Positions 14,888-28,450 of a stretch of 64,000 nt of DNA are shown in pieces. Both the position numbers and the translations under genes were made by a program. Location of the stretch: the NCBI GenBank assembly GCA_023846275.1, contig JAIUJO010000084.1, positions 450,397-514,396 on the forward strand, written 5' to 3'. Within the stretch, counting starts at the first letter, position 1. The number at the start of each line of letters is the position of its first letter. The stretch comes from Vanilla planifolia. Taxonomy: Eukaryota > Streptophyta > Magnoliopsida > Asparagales > Orchidaceae. The notes below the pieces were generated by a model. The model did not search any database, had not been told where the DNA came from, and saw nothing but the letters and a program-made list of their open reading frames with translations.

Positions 14888-15428
14888 CAAAAAAGATAAA
14901 ATCATAGTTATGTGATTACTACCTTGAAGATAATGAGAAAAAGGAGAGTGAGAAAATGTAAGAGACATAAGATATAGAGAAAAAAATTAGCAAAATAATA
15001 AAAAAAATGTTCAACCATAAATACTAAAATTTAATATTTATTAAATATAACAAGTGAATCATGTATAAAACTAAATAATAATAAAATATAAAACAAATTT
15101 GACATTTGTTATTATTATAGTATATTACAAATCATTGAAAAATATTTTAACTTTTAATTTAATATTAATTTAATCAAACATTAAATTTAAAAAGTTAACT
15201 AAATAATAAATAATATAATTGCACTAATATGTTATAAAAAAATACAAGTTATTTCCACAAATATTAAGCTTTATTAAAGTTATTATTTTTTTTCATTACA
15301 TGACTTACAATATTTATTATTTTATGAAAATGATAAAAAATATTATAATAGCTAAAAAAATGTTATTAGAAAAATGTTATTAAAATAAAGTATTATTTTT
15401 TTTTAAAAAGGAATACTATGAAACAAAA

Positions 15429-15548
15429 ATATGGAATGATAGGTCTTCTCAAGGGATCACCCTTCCTAATATTAGTCTCACCCAAGCAAGCTTAACATTT
15501 GAGAACTAATAATATCTTGAGTTATAACGTTTGTGTGGTCACACGTGC
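15429..15548 (-). pseudogene. 5S rRNA-like copy
   Basis: The blocks GATCACCCTTCCTAATATTA, GTCTCACCCAAGCAAGCTTA, GAGAACTAATAATATC and GTGTGGTCACACGTGC match 5S in reverse complement. The A-box region is fairly good, the 3' end is degraded. It lies only about 650 bp from the previous copy because most of the spacer between them is deleted. Confidence 0.83.
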
Positions 15549-16318
15549 ATACAAAAAACAAAAAATCATAGTTTTGTAATTATTATCTCGATTTTAGTGA
15601 ACCATTTTTAAACCTTTCTAAATTATAAAACATATGTTTTTTAAAATATTTTTGCAAAATATATTCATAATATATTCTAATATCAATATTTTAATTACAT
15701 AAAATTAATAGAACAATGAAATATAATATTCTTTTTAGTAGTATAGATATTTATTCATAGAGGAGAGTGAGGACAACAAAAATGTAAATATACAAAGAAA
15801 GAGTGAGCAAACTTGTGAAATATTTAGATAGAGAGCAAGATTTAAGAGAAATAATTAAACAAAATTTTTATCTTATTAATGAAACTAATAATATTTATTA
15901 AAAATAATAAGTTTATAACATATAATATTTAATAATAAAAAATAATAAAAAAATTTAAAGTTCATTATTATTTCGGAATATTACAAAAATTAAAAGAATA
16001 TTTTTATTGTTAATTTATTATTCTTTTATTTATGAATAAAACAGGAAATTTTAAATAAATATTAAGTAAATAGTTATTTTAAATAAACATTAGTATATTC
16101 AAAAAGATCAATACACAATATATATAAATAGTTCTAAACATAAGTTAATCCTAATTTATTATATAAAATTCAAAATGTTCTTACAAAGTTATTAATAATA
16201 ATTAATTACTAAAATTTTATTGATAAACTATCATTTATAATAATAAAACTTGTTTACATAAAACATGTTAATAAAACCAGTTGTAGTTCATTAGAGAAAG
16301 AAATTCTTTGAAAATAAT

Positions 16319-16438
16319 ATGTGCAACATAAAAAGTTCTTAAGTGGTCACCCATCAAAATACTTTTCTCAAGAAAGCATGCTAAACTTTTGAGTTCTAGC
16401 GAAATCCAGTGCTATAATATTGATGTTTTCATAGATGT
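16319..16438 (-). pseudogene. 5S rRNA-like copy
   Basis: TGTGCAACATAAAAAGTTCT, GTGGTCACCCATCAAAATAC, AAGCATGCTAAACTTTTGAG, TTCTAGCGAAATCCAGTGCT follow 5S order. Full length. The 5' end (GTTTTCATAGATG) has diverged from GTGGTCACACATG. Confidence 0.84.
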
Positions 16439-17702
16439 ATATATAAGATAAAAGATCATAGTTGTGTGATTATATTCTTAAAGATAATGAACCATTTTAA
16501 GAATTTTTTAAATTATCAAGTATATACACCTTTTAATAAAATTATCCTTATTATATATAACAAAATATATCACAATAATAAATTTTTTTATTAAATTAAA
16601 AGAAAATTCTCGTAAACTATTTCTTTATAAAAGTATTTTAATATAAAAAATTTTATTTTATAATAATATCATTTTTAATAATAAAAAAAATAAATCACAT
16701 AATAAATAAAAATAATAAAGTATATAATTATTATAAATAATATATTATACTATGCATTATAAGTGATTTATTAAATTTTGTTAATTAATGGGTTAAAAAA
16801 AGATAATGGCAACAAAGATAATTATTCAATAATGGAGGGAGGATAAACAATTCTTTATAACATTAAAGTAGGGAGAAAAATAATAAGAGAAGGAGATGTG
16901 AGAAGATTTTATGAAGATAAAAAAAAGAGAACATAGTGGAGATACAGAAAATAAATAAATACATAAATGAGATAAAGAAATAAGAAACTAGAGAAGGATA
17001 AAGGAGAATGAGAAGCCATGGAGAATGTGTATTAAAGAATAAAGAGACAAATAAAAGAATGATAATAACAGAGATAAAAGTGAGAAAATGTCAAACATTT
17101 ACATAAAGAGAAAATAGAAAGAAATTATTGGAAAATATTAAATTTTAATAATTAAACTTATAATATTTTTTAAATATAATAAGTTAATAATACATAATAT
17201 TTAATTATAATAAAATACAAATAATATTTCAAGTTTATTATTATTTTATAATATTACTAAAATTAAAAAAATATTTTAACTATTAATTTAATATTTTTTT
17301 TTCATTCTTAATTTTAAAATATTTAACTAAATAATGATTAATATAATGAAACTATTGTTGTTCTTTTGTATAACATAATGTAGATAATAAAAATAAACAT
17401 TATTTAATGTTAATAATAAAATTATAGATTTTTAATACAACTTAAATTAATTCTAATATATTCTAATCGATATAAGTAATTTTTCTTAATATTAAACTAT
17501 ATTAAATTAATTATTTTATTTTATTATATGATGCATCATATTTATTATTATGTGAAATTGATAACTATATTATAAAATTATTATTAAAATTAATGTCCAA
17601 AATGATACTTATAAACTTTCATTTATAATAATTTAATTTCTCAATTTTAAGATATTATTAAAAAAATTGTCATTCATTAGAAAAAAAAAAGAACGCTATC
17701 AG

Positions 17703-17820
17703 TATAAGTAACATGAGGACCACTCAACATGTTTGCCATCCAAACCTACCCTAACCAATGCATACATAACTCTGGAGTTCTAATGAGATGTTGTTGAATA
17801 ATTTGTGTAGTCACACATGC
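17703..17820 (-). pseudogene. 5S rRNA-like copy
   Basis: GTAACATGAGGACCACTCAA, GCCATCCAAACCTACCCTAA, ACTCTGGAGTTCTAATGAGA, then GTGTAGTCACACATGC. The central block is well kept and the segment matching GGTGCT is altered to TTGTTGAA. Full length. Confidence 0.84.
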
Positions 17821-18907
17821 TTATAAAATATAAAAAGTCATAATTATGTGATCATTATCTTGAACATAATGAACTATTTAAAAATTTTTGAACTACAAAG
17901 CATATACACTATTTAAAAAAATTATATATTATAATATATTCTAATATAAATATTTTATTTATATAAAACTAGTAAAGGCTTCATGAACTATTATGTTAGA
18001 TAATGTAAACATTAAAATATATGATTTTTCTTCATTTAGTTATCCGCCTTCGATATAATAAAGATATTTTGTAATAAATTTAAATAATAAAACATATATT
18101 TATCATAAATATTACATATTAAACTATGCAATATATGATATTTTTAAATATCATTATTTGATGAGTTGAGAAAGAGATAATGAACATGAAAAAAAATAAG
18201 TGGAACAAAAAGGAAAATAAAAATGAAAATAAGGAAGAGATAGGGAGAATAAATAAATAAGAGAAAGAGAGAGAAGTAAAAAAAAAGTAGAAAATGATAA
18301 AAAAGAGAGAAGCCAAGAAGAATATACAAGTAGATAGAGAACGAAGGGACAAATAAGAGAATGGTAATAAGAGAAAAGAAAGAGAGAAAATATGAGGGAC
18401 ATTTAGATAAGTAGAAACAAGAGGAAGAAATTAAATAAAATTTAAATATTAATAATTACATTTATAATACTTCTTAAATATAATTTTCATTATTAATTCG
18501 ATATTATTTTATTTATAATTAAAATTAAAAAAAAAATTAAATAATGAATTTTATAATTATATTAGAATAAGATTTTTATATGATGTAATTTTGAAAATAT
18601 AAAAAAAATAATATTTAACATTAACGATATAGCTTTACATTTCTAATATTTATAATAAAATATTAATATATTCATAAAACTTTATACATAAGATATATAC
18701 ACACATATAAATGATTTTAATTCTTATTTATAATAACTAAAAAATTTATTTTATTTAATATAATATTATATAAAATGTTATTATTTTATTATACCATATT
18801 ATTTCACATATTTATTATTATACAAAATTTGTAATAGTTTAATTTCTTAATAGTAACATATTAGATTCAATTGTAATTTACGAGAAAAAGGATTGATATA
18901 AATAAAT

Positions 18908-19029
18908 TTCTGCAACATAAGGACTTCTAAAGATGTCACTCATTTTAGTAGTACTGTCACCCAATAATGCTTTACTTTTGGAGTTTTATTAAAATGATGT
19001 TTCGTAATGTTGGTGAAGCTGCACAAGCA
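18908..19029 (-). pseudogene. 5S rRNA-like copy, last one in minus orientation
   Basis: CTGCAACATAAGGACTTCTA, GTCACTCATTTTAGTAGTAC, TGTCACCCAATAATGC, TTTTGGAGTTTTATTAAAAT, GTGAAGCTGCACAAGC. Full length. It is the last minus-strand copy before the head-to-head junction; the next copy, at 20607, is on the plus strand. Confidence 0.84.
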
Positions 19030-19307
19030 TACATAACACAAAAATTCATAGTTTGATGTTTGTCTTGAAGGTAATGAACACTTTTAAATCATACTAAATT
19101 ATTAAGCATATGAACTTTTAAAAAAATTAATTTTCATTTTATATTTCATAATATATTCTAATATAAAAGTTTTATCAAGTAAAATTAGTTAAACATTACA
19201 TAAATAATTATTTTAATTAACATATACATGACTATAAAGGATTTTCTTCCCTTATATTATAATTGTTATAAATCAAAAAATAAATTACATAATAAATATA
19301 AATTAAG

Positions 19308-19330
19308 TCATGAAACATGAGAGATTTCTT
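19308..19330 (-). repeat. Spacer motif resembling the 3' end of 5S, minus-orientation example
   Basis: Read on the minus strand this is AAGAAATCTCTCATGTTTCA. It closely resembles the AGAAGTCCTCATGTTGCA 3' end of the 5S copies, with one inserted base. It sits at the end of the pyrimidine tract, in the same strand sense as the 5S copies. Related examples on this arm lie near 3021-3039, 11343-11361 and 12431-12450. Confidence 0.6.
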
Positions 19331-19839
19331 AAATATTGTTTTTTTGATGTGTTAAAAAAAGATAATAGACATAAAGATAACAATTCCATAGGATAGAGTT
19401 ATTAATTGGTAATAGAAAAATAGGGAGAAAAATAGTAAAAGGGAGAGATAAGTGATGATTTAATGAAGAGGAAAGAAAAAGAGAAAACAAAGATGATATG
19501 GAGAATAAACGAAATGTGAAAGAGAGAGACAAATGAGAAAGTGGTGAAGGATAAATGAGTGATAATTTCAAAAAAAATATAATGAGTTAGAGAATGAAAA
19601 GACAAATAAGAGAATAATAATAAGAGAGATAATTAGTTGGAGAATAAATAAAAAGCGAGAGTACTAATTAAATAAATGTTAAATCTTTATAACAAAACTT
19701 ATAATATTTATTAAATATTACAAGTTAATCATATATAATATTTAATAATAATAAAAAATAACAAATATTTGAGATTTTTATTATTGCATAATATTAAGAG
19801 TATTTGAAGAACTTATTTTATCTATTAAATTTATATTAT

Positions 19840-19900
19840 TTTACTTATGCTTAAAAATAAGATTTTCCAAAGTTTTTTAAAAAACAATAATTAATTTTAA
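19840..19900. other. Head-to-head inversion junction of the repeat array
   Basis: Left of about 19862 the sequence is the A+T spacer of a minus-oriented unit (TTTACTTATGCTTAAAAATA). From about 19866-19892 onward it matches the region just downstream of a plus-oriented 5S (TAGTTTATAATTACAATTTT followed by AGTAATTAATTATTAATAAT). All recognisable copies to the left are minus and all to the right are plus, so the flanking 5S copies (18908-19029 and 20607-20723) are divergent. Confidence 0.75.
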
Positions 19901-20606
19901 AATTCATTAATATTAATAAAAATTCAAATTATTATAAATAATAGTTTATAATTACAATTTTAGTAATTAATTATTAATAATAATTTTATAAAATTTGTGT
20001 CAAGTTATTAAAATAATAAGTATGTCACATTTTATGATATAATAAAATAATAACTTTAATATATTTTATTAGTAAGAAAAGAAAGTTACATCTATTATAA
20101 CAAATAAGAAATAATTTATTTTTGCAAAGAGCATATATATTGTGTACAAAATTTTTAAAATAAAGTAATGTCATATTATAGAATATTATGAATCTAAAAT
20201 AATATAATTAATTTTTGATATCATTTTTATTTATTATCTATATAGATCATATAAATATAATACAATAGAATAATTATATTATTGACAATTTAATTAGAGT
20301 TTTTTTTAATTTTAAGTATAAATAAAATAATATTTTATTATAATAAACATATTATTTTAGCAATGGTAATATTCTAAGTTAATAATAAACAAAAGCAATA
20401 ATATGGTCTATGTCATCAAAAATATTAGTCTATTCATTTATTAATTTAATAGAAATGAAATATTGATCATAGAAAATATTATGACATATATAATAAGTAT
20501 AGTCTTTTTTAATTTTGCATTTGCTTTATCATTAAGAAAACTTTTGAAATCGTTTTATTATCTTTAGGATAATAATCAAACAATTGCGATTTTTTTTGTA
20601 TCATTT

Positions 20607-20723
20607 GCATGTGTGGCCCACTAATATTATAACATTTGATCCTATTAGAGCTTCAAAGTTAAGTAATCTTGGGCTAGATAAGCTTTAGGATATGTGACAC
20701 CTTGAGAAGTCTTTTTATTGCAC
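20607..20723 (+). pseudogene. 5S rRNA-like copy, first one in plus orientation
   Basis: GCATGTGTGGCCCACTAATA, CATTTGATCCTATTAGAGCT, TCAAAGTTAAGTAATCTTGG, then GATATGTGACACCTTGAGAA and TTGCAC follow 5S order. The A-box (AAGTTAAG) is intact at its core and the middle after GGGC is altered. Confidence 0.85.
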
Positions 20724-21889
20724 TTATTATTCATTAAGAATCCTTTTTCTAAAGAATTATAACGTATTTTAACAATAGATTAAAGTTTAAAAAAGAAATT
20801 ATTATAAATTATAAGTTATAATTACCATTTCTCTAAGTACGTGTTAGTAATAACTTTATACTATTATTTTTAATTTCATAAAATAATAAATATTGGAAAT
20901 CATATGATTTAATAAAAACATTTTTGTAAAGTTTAACATTGAGCAAAATAACTTGTATAATTTCTAATAAATTACAATTAATTAATATTTATAATAATAT
21001 ATATATATATGATATGTATAAAATTACATTAAATATAGTAATATTATGTTATTGAATATTACAAATATAAAATTATATCATTAATGTTAAATATTACTTA
21101 TAATAGTTATTTATATTATAATACATAAAGATAATATATTAGAATAAATATATTATATATTATTTAATTAATTATTTAATTTTATATATGAATGAAATAA
21201 TATTGAATTAATAGAGAAAGTATCCTTTAAATATTTGTAATAAACTAGAACAATAATGAACCTCAAACATTAATAATATTTAATTATTAGTAAATATTTT
21301 ATATAATTAACTTATTATATTTAATTAATAGTATTTAAAGATTTAATTTTTATTTAATTATTTCATTCACTTTTTTCTATTTATCTCAATGTCACTCACA
21401 TTTGCTGACTTTATTCTCTATTTTAATATCATTCTCTTATTTATTTCTTCATTCTTTATCACTTTATATTGTTATTAGGCTCTGTTGTCTCTTTCTTTTT
21501 TAATCTCTAATTTCTCTCTCAAATTTACTAATTTGTTTATTCTCTATATCTCTTTTATATTCTCTTTTTTTGGCTATTTATTAAGTAATTTACCATGTCT
21601 CCTTATTATGATTTTACTATGAATTTGGAACTCTTCAATCCTAAAGTTTCTCTCTATTAGAATAGTTATCTCCATATCTAATATCTCATTCTCAGCCTAT
21701 CAATTAGTAGTATTGTGTAGTTTATTTTACATAAATTAAACATTGATACTTTAATATATTATGACATGTACAATAGGCATAATGGTTTTTTTAAAAGTGC
21801 ATACGTTTGATAAATTACAAAATATAAAAAAATACTTAATTATTTTCAAGATAATAATCACACAACTAATATTTTTTCTTCTTTTGTAT

Positions 21890-22008
21890 GCATGTGTGAC
21901 CACATTAGTAATATAGCAAAAGATCTTGTTAAAACTGACAAGTTATGCATGCTTAGTTGAAAGTAGTGTTCACACAAGTGACCTCTAGAGACATCCATAC
22001 ATTCTATC
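21890..22008 (+). pseudogene. 5S rRNA-like copy, degenerate 3' end
   Basis: GCATGTGTGACCACATTAGT, AGATCTTGTTAAAACTGACA, AGTTATGCATGCTTAGTTGA, AAGTAGTGTTCACACAAGTG, ACCTCTAGAGACATCC. The 5' two thirds are recognisable and the 3' end no longer matches. Confidence 0.82.
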
Positions 22009-23147
22009 TATTTTTTCAAAGCATTTTATTCTCTAATGAAAGAAAATTTATTTTAATATAATATTAATTATAAAAAAGGAAATTAGTTTAAATGATAGTT
22101 TATAATTACTATTTAAAAATATTCTATAATAGAATTATAGTATAGTTTAATATTGAGAGAAATAAATATTTTGAGTTATAGGAAATTATAATAGATTTAT
22201 GTTTCTAATGTTTTATATATAATTTTTATAATATGTTTTAAATTTTTTAATATTATATTATAAAAAATTAGAACTTTAAAATTATATGACTAATATTAAA
22301 TATTATTTATATTTATAATTTGCATTAAATAAAATAAAGGTAATATATTCTAACAAATATGTTATTTAGTATTTAATCATAAAATAATGCTAAATTAACT
22401 ATCAAAAGATCTTTAAAATATTTTTAATATTTTCAAATAATAATAAATCCGAAATAACTTTAATATTTTTCATTAATAATTATTATATATAATTAACATA
22501 CTATTTTCAATCAATATTATAAGGTTAATTAATAATTTTTTTATTTTCTTATTTGTATCAATTTTTTCTTCTTATCTCAATGTCTCTAACATTATCTTAC
22601 TTCTCTCTTTGATTATCTTTCTCTTATTTGTCTTTAATTTTGTGTCTCCTTATATTTTTGTTGTCTTCTCTTTGTCTCTCTATCTTTCTCTATATTTTGA
22701 TATCTTTTTCACTCTTTAATTTATTTATTTATTCTATCTATCTCCTTTATGTTCATTCTTTCTTTTTCTCTTTGTCAAATCTTCTCACATCTCTCTTTAA
22801 TGTTATTTTTGTCTCTATTTTACTCTTTAATACTATTTTAGCCACTTTATTAATAATATTGAAGATATTACTTTTTTTTAATATTTGATATTTATTGCAA
22901 AATTAACTACTTTAATTACAAGTATAATAAAATAATGTAAAAAAATCTTATTTATTTACATCTATTTTATCAACTATAATAGTTAATGTAATATTTTAGT
23001 ACTTTATATAATGAAAATATTGACATTAGATTATAAATGTATATGTTTTTTAAAAGTACTTATGCTTGGAAATTTTGAAACTTTCAAAAAATTGTTTATT
23101 ACCATAATGGCAATAATCACACAATAACAATTTCTTTTATTTTGTAT

Positions 23148-23262
23148 GCATGTGCAACAACATTAGTAATTTTGCACTTGACCTTATTTCAACACAAAAG
23201 TTAAGCTTGCTTTAGCTAGAATAGTATTGTCATGAAAGACCTTCGAAGTCCTTATGTTAAAA
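23148..23262 (+). pseudogene. 5S rRNA-like copy, degenerate
   Basis: GCATGTGCAACAACATTAGT, CTTGACCTTATTTCAACACA, AAAGTTAAGCTTGCTTTAGC, AGAATAGTATTGTCATGAAA, GACCTTCGAAGTCCTTATGT. The A-box is well kept; the intermediate element is altered. Confidence 0.84.
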
Positions 23263-25263
23263 ATAATTTTTTTATATTAATACATTTTCTTTATGATTGA
23301 TAATTTCTTTTAACTTATTAAAGCTAACAAATAAAATTATTATAAATGATAATTTATAATTGTCATTTTGGAAATTAATTTTCTATTATTCCTTTATATT
23401 ATTATTATTAATTTTTTTTAAAAATAAATATAGCACAACATATGATAAAATAAAGAATAATTTTAATATAATTTAATGTTGTGTAAAATAACATATATCT
23501 ATTATAATAAATTAGAATTAATTTATGTTTATAATAATATATTTTTTTATTTATAAAAGTTTTAATAATATATATTTCATTTTATAAAGTATTGAAATTT
23601 AAAATTATATTATTAATGTTAATTAATATTTGTATTTATTATTTATATTAAATGATATAAAGATTATATATAGTAGAAATTATATTTTTTATTGTTTTAA
23701 AAACTTTTTTAATCTTATGTAAGAAAAAAAATATAGTTTTAGTAGTGAAATATTTTTTAAATACCTCTAATATTTTAAAATAATAATTAAACTTAACATT
23801 TGTTCTTAATATCAGTTTAACTACTAAGATTTAACTTTTATATAATTGTTTCTTTTACTTTTTTCTCTTTATCTTAATGTCTCTTACATTCTCTCTCTTC
23901 CTTCTCCCTTTTATTATGTTTTTTCTACTTATCTGTTTATTCATGCACACATTATAAACTTCTTAGTCTATCTCTCTACTCTATCCTTCCTTTCTCATTT
24001 ATATCTCCTTTTCACTTATTTATTTATTCTCGTTATCTCCCCTATATTTTATTATTTCTCTTATTAAATTATCCCTCATCTCTCTCTATAACTATTATTT
24101 TCTCTTATTAACGTGCGAGTTTCTCTTTTTGATGCAATAGTTATCCCTATCTTAATTATCTCTTTTTTAAACTATAAATTAAAAACTATTTAAGAAATCT
24201 CTTATATTGCATCAGTTAAAATATAATACTTACTATAAAAATATTATTTTTATTAAATTTTGTTTCATAATTTTATTTTAAATTTATATGAATGATAATA
24301 TAATGAAAAAAATCTTGTATATTGGAGTTTATGTTATCAAAAATTACATTTGATTTACTTTTTTATGTTATAAAATATTAAAAATCTAAAATTATATCAT
24401 TAATATTAAATATTATTTATTTTATTATTTATATTGTATCAAATAAAGATAATAGATAAGAATAAACATATTATTTATTATTTAATGAACTTTTTAACTT
24501 TAACATATAAATAAAATAATGTTAAATTAACTATCAAAAAATCATTAAAATATTTTTTTAATATTTTAAGTTAATAATAAATCTAAAATATATTCAATAT
24601 TTTAATGTTATTAAATATTTTATATAATTAATTTATTATTTTTAATCAATATTATAAAGTGAAATTATAACATTTTTTTTTATATTACTATTTGTCACTC
24701 ATTTTTCTTCTTATCTTAATGTCTCTAAGATTCTCTCACTTCTCTGTACTATTGTTCACTTATTTGTCTTTCATTTTGTGTCTTATATTTTTGTTGTCAT
24801 CTCCTTCTCCCGCTATCTTTTTTTATAATTTGATTATTTTCTTTTTCTTTAATTAATTAATTTATTCTCTCTATCTCTTTTATGTTTACTCTTTTCTTTT
24901 CCTCTTTGTTAAAATCTTCTCAACTAGCTCTCTAATATTATTTTTCTCTCTATTTTACACATATAAATCTATGATTTTCTCTCTAATAGAGTATTTACTT
25001 CCATCTCCACTAACTCATTTTTAGCCTCTTAATTAACAATATTTAAGATATTCCTTGTGTTGAATTATTTAATATATAATATTTTTGTTAAATAAATATT
25101 ATATAATTTGTCTTTATTAAAAAATTTAGTTTTTTATTAATATGAATGATAAAATAATGAAAGAAAATTTTGCTAATTTATATTTATTTTATCAAATATA
25201 ATAGTTTATGTAATATTTTAGTACTTTTATGTTACAAAAATATTGATATTAGACTTTTATTAT

Positions 25264-25300
25264 CATGTGTGACCTCCTTAGAAGTCTTCATGTTACACAT
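25264..25300 (+). pseudogene. 5S rRNA-like remnant with internal deletion
   Basis: CATGTGTGACC is followed directly by TCCTTAGAAGTCTTCATGTT ACAC. A GTGACC near the 5' end appears joined to the GTGACC of the intermediate element, removing about 80 nt. The shared GTGACC suggests short-homology deletion. Confidence 0.65.
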
Positions 25301-26281
25301 ATTATTTCATGTTAATCCATTTTCTAATGAATAATAATTGATTTAAACATATTAAAGTTAAGAAATAAATATATTATAAATTATAATTTATAATTAACAT
25401 TTTAGAAATTAATTTGTTATAATAACTTTATGATATTATTGTTAATTTTATATAGAACAAATATGGCATATCATGTTTTAAAAAAAAGTAATAACTTTAA
25501 TATAATTTAATATTGAGTAAAATAAAAAATAATTATAATAAATTAGAATTAAATCACGTTTATAATAATATATATTTATCTCTTATAAAATATTTTAAAA
25601 ATATATATTTTATATTATAGAGTATTAAAAATTTATGATTACATCATTAATGTTATATAATATTTATATTTACTATTTATATTACATCATATAAAGATAA
25701 TATATGAGAGAAATTATATTTTTTCTTGTTAAAAAACTTTTTAAATTTTATGTATGAATAAAATAATATAGTATGAATAGTAAAAATGTTCTTTAAATAA
25801 CTTTAACATTTTGAAATAGTAATTAACTTTGAATATTTCTACTTATTATTTATTATTATATATGATTAAATTGTTATATTTAATAAATATTATAATTTCA
25901 CTTATTAAGATTTAATTTTTATGAAATTTTTTCTTTCATTTTTTTCTTTTATCTTAATGTCTCACATTCTATCTCTTCCTTCTCCCTCTTATTATAATTT
26001 TTTTTATTTGTCTCATCATTGTAGATCACCTTATAAACTTCTTAGCCGTTCTCTCCACTCTATAATTTTTTACTTTCTCATTTGTATCTCGTTTTCAATT
26101 ATTTATTTATTTTCACTACCTCTTTTTATTCTCATTTTATCTTTTAATTAAATGATCTCTCATATCTCTTCATAACTTTGTTTCTCTATTTTTCTCTTAT
26201 TAATGTGTAAGTTTCTCTCTTTTGTAGAATAGTGATCCTTATCTTAGTTATCTCTTTTTCAACTATAAATTAAAAATATTT

Positions 26282-26303
26282 AAGAAATCTCTCATGTTGC
26301 ATA
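26282..26303 (+). repeat. Spacer motif resembling the 3' end of 5S
   Basis: The motif AAGAAATCTCTCATGTTGCA sits just after the pyrimidine tract. It resembles the AGAAGTCCTCATGTTGCA 3' end of the 5S copies, with one inserted base. The same motif recurs at this position in most units (for example 52144-52165 and 52734-52754). Confidence 0.6.
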
Positions 26304-26830
26304 GGTTAAAATTTAATATTTATCATAAAAATAAATTTTACTATTAATATTTCTTACATAGTTTTATTTCTAATTTATATGATTAAAAACATAATGAAAG
26401 AAAATCATATGTATTGGACTCTGTGTTATCAAAAATAATATTTTGTTTACCTTTTATATAATAAAATATTAAAAGTCTATAATCGTACCATTAATATTAA
26501 ATATTATTTATATTTATTATCTATATTATATCATATAAAACAAAATTTCATAAGATAAATATACTATTTGCTATTAAATTAATATTTTAATTTAATATAT
26601 GTACGAAATAATATTTAAATTAATATTCCAAATATCCCTTAAATATTTTTATTGTTGTAAAAAAAATAAACTTCAAGTATTATTAATACTTATTATAATT
26701 AAAAATTTAACAATTAAATGTCTTTTATTTAATTATGTTTTAACTTTTTACAGGTAATCTCAATGTCTCTCATATTCTATCACTCCTTACTCTTTCTCGC
26801 TATAATTCTTTTATTTCTCTCTTTATTCTC

Positions 26831-26892
26831 TTACTTGGGTGAGAGTAAAATTTGCGATAGGTGGCCTGTTGTGAGCTCCTCTTGTTACACAT
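26831..26892 (+). pseudogene. 5S rRNA-like 3' half fused to a pyrimidine tract
   Basis: ACTTGGGTGAGAGTAAAATT followed by GATAGGTGGCCTG and CTCCTCTTGTTACAC is the 3' half of 5S. Immediately to the left is pyrimidine tract (TTTCTCTCTTTATTCTCTT), so the upstream flank and the 5' half of the 5S were deleted together. Confidence 0.7.
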
Positions 26893-28398
26893 TATTTCAT
26901 AACATTGCTTTTCTTGGTGAATGAAAATTTATTTTAATAACATTTTAGTATTACAAAATTAAGTTATCAGAAATGATAGTTTATAATTTCTAATTTAGAA
27001 ATTGATTATTATTATTAAATTTATAATATTATCATTAACTTCATATAATAATTAATATATCACTCAACTAAAATAACAGAATAATAACATATATCAATTA
27101 TAATAAAACATAATTAATTTATGTCTATTATAATATATAAACTATGTATAGATTATTTTTCATATAATTATATTATCATATAAGTTATTGGAAATCTAAA
27201 GTTACATCATTAATATTAAATATTATTTATATTTATCATTAATATTATGTCATTTTAAGATAATATATTAGAATAATTATATCATCTAATATTTAATTAA
27301 ATTTTTTTTTAATTTTAATATGAAATAAATAAAATAGTATAAATTGTAAAAATATTATTTAAAAATTTGTAATATACTAAAATAATAACGAAACTAAATT
27401 ATTTTTCTATTTCTAAATATTTAAAATTATTAAATTATTATATTTTATAAATATTATAAACTTATATATTAAGATTTAAATTTTATTTAATTATTTCTTA
27501 GCATTGTTTCTCTTTATCTTAAGTCTCTTATATTCTCTCACTTTATCCTCTCTCTTAATATCATTCTCTTTTTTAACCATTCTTTTCTCCCTCTATCTTG
27601 TATTATTCTTGGTCTTTCTCCTCTATTTCACATAATTATTCTCACTATCTCTTCTATGTTCTCTCCTTTACTTTTTCTCTTCAATAAATCGTCTCTCGTC
27701 TCTACATATTACTATTTTCTTCTCATTTTACTTTTATCAATACATGACTTATTTTCTCCTATAGAATAGTTAACTCCATCTCCTTTGTCATTTTCTCACC
27801 TCATCAATTAACCATATTTAAGAAATCTCTAATTTTGCATAGTTAATATGTAATACTTACGATAATCTACATATTTTATCATTTATATTTTACTTGTAAT
27901 CCAGTTTTAAATTTATAAGAATGATAACATAATTAAAAAAATATTGTATTACTACCTACACTATTTAAAATAATATTGTATGTAATGTTTTCATTAATTT
28001 TACATAAATTAGCTATTAATATTAGAATATATTATAAAATATATAATAAACATAATTTTTTTAAAAGAGAATATGCTAGATAAATAGTTTAATATTTAGT
28101 AAAACAAAATATATAACTCATAATAAATTAGACTTATTTTATGTTTGTAATTGTATGTATATGTTATGTATAGAATTTCAAAAATATATAGATATTATAT
28201 TATAAAATATTAAAAATCTTAAATTCTTTCACTAGTGCTAAATATTATTTTTTTAATTATCTATATTACATCATATAAAGGTAATATATTAAATTAATAT
28301 ATTAGCTATTATTTAATATTTTTTTAATTTTTTATTTTTTAATAAAATAATACTAAATTAATAGTCAAACTTCTCCTTAAAAATTTATAATAGTCTTC

Positions 28399-28450
28399 AT
28401 TAAGAGAAATATTAGGATGAGTGACCTATGTAGAAGTCCTTCTGTTGCAT
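28399..28450 (+). pseudogene. 5S rRNA-like 3' part only
   Basis: TTAAGAGAAATATTAGGATG followed by AGTGACCTATGTAGAAGTCC and TTCTGTTGCAT is the 3' part of 5S, including a good intermediate element. A+T spacer joins it directly on the left. Confidence 0.72.

Larger units (their letters stand above)
1..19862 (-). repeat. Degenerate tandem array of 5S-derived ~1.4 kb units, minus orientation
   Basis: Head-to-tail units are read on the minus strand. Spacings between well-preserved 5S-like segments are about 1.2-1.45 kb (for example 8024 to 9454 to 10904, and 16319 to 17703). Each complete unit holds a 5S-like segment, an upstream flank containing a conserved TGTGATTATTGTCTTGAAGA-like stretch (as seen on plus), A+T spacer, a purine-rich tract on plus (pyrimidine on the 5S strand), and more A+T spacer. 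Purine tracts lie near 385-700, 1675-1985, 3060-3400, 3945-4210, 5170-5510, 6605-6920, 8510-8800, 9940-10250, 11385-11780, 12475-12800, 13800-14130, 14935-14990 (stub), 15755-15860 (stub), 16795-17120, 18165-18430 and 19365-19640. The window opens just upstream of a 5S copy lying outside it. Several units lack the 5S segment, with deletion scars near 1345, 3770 and 7530. No gene is visible between the copies. Confidence 0.88.
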
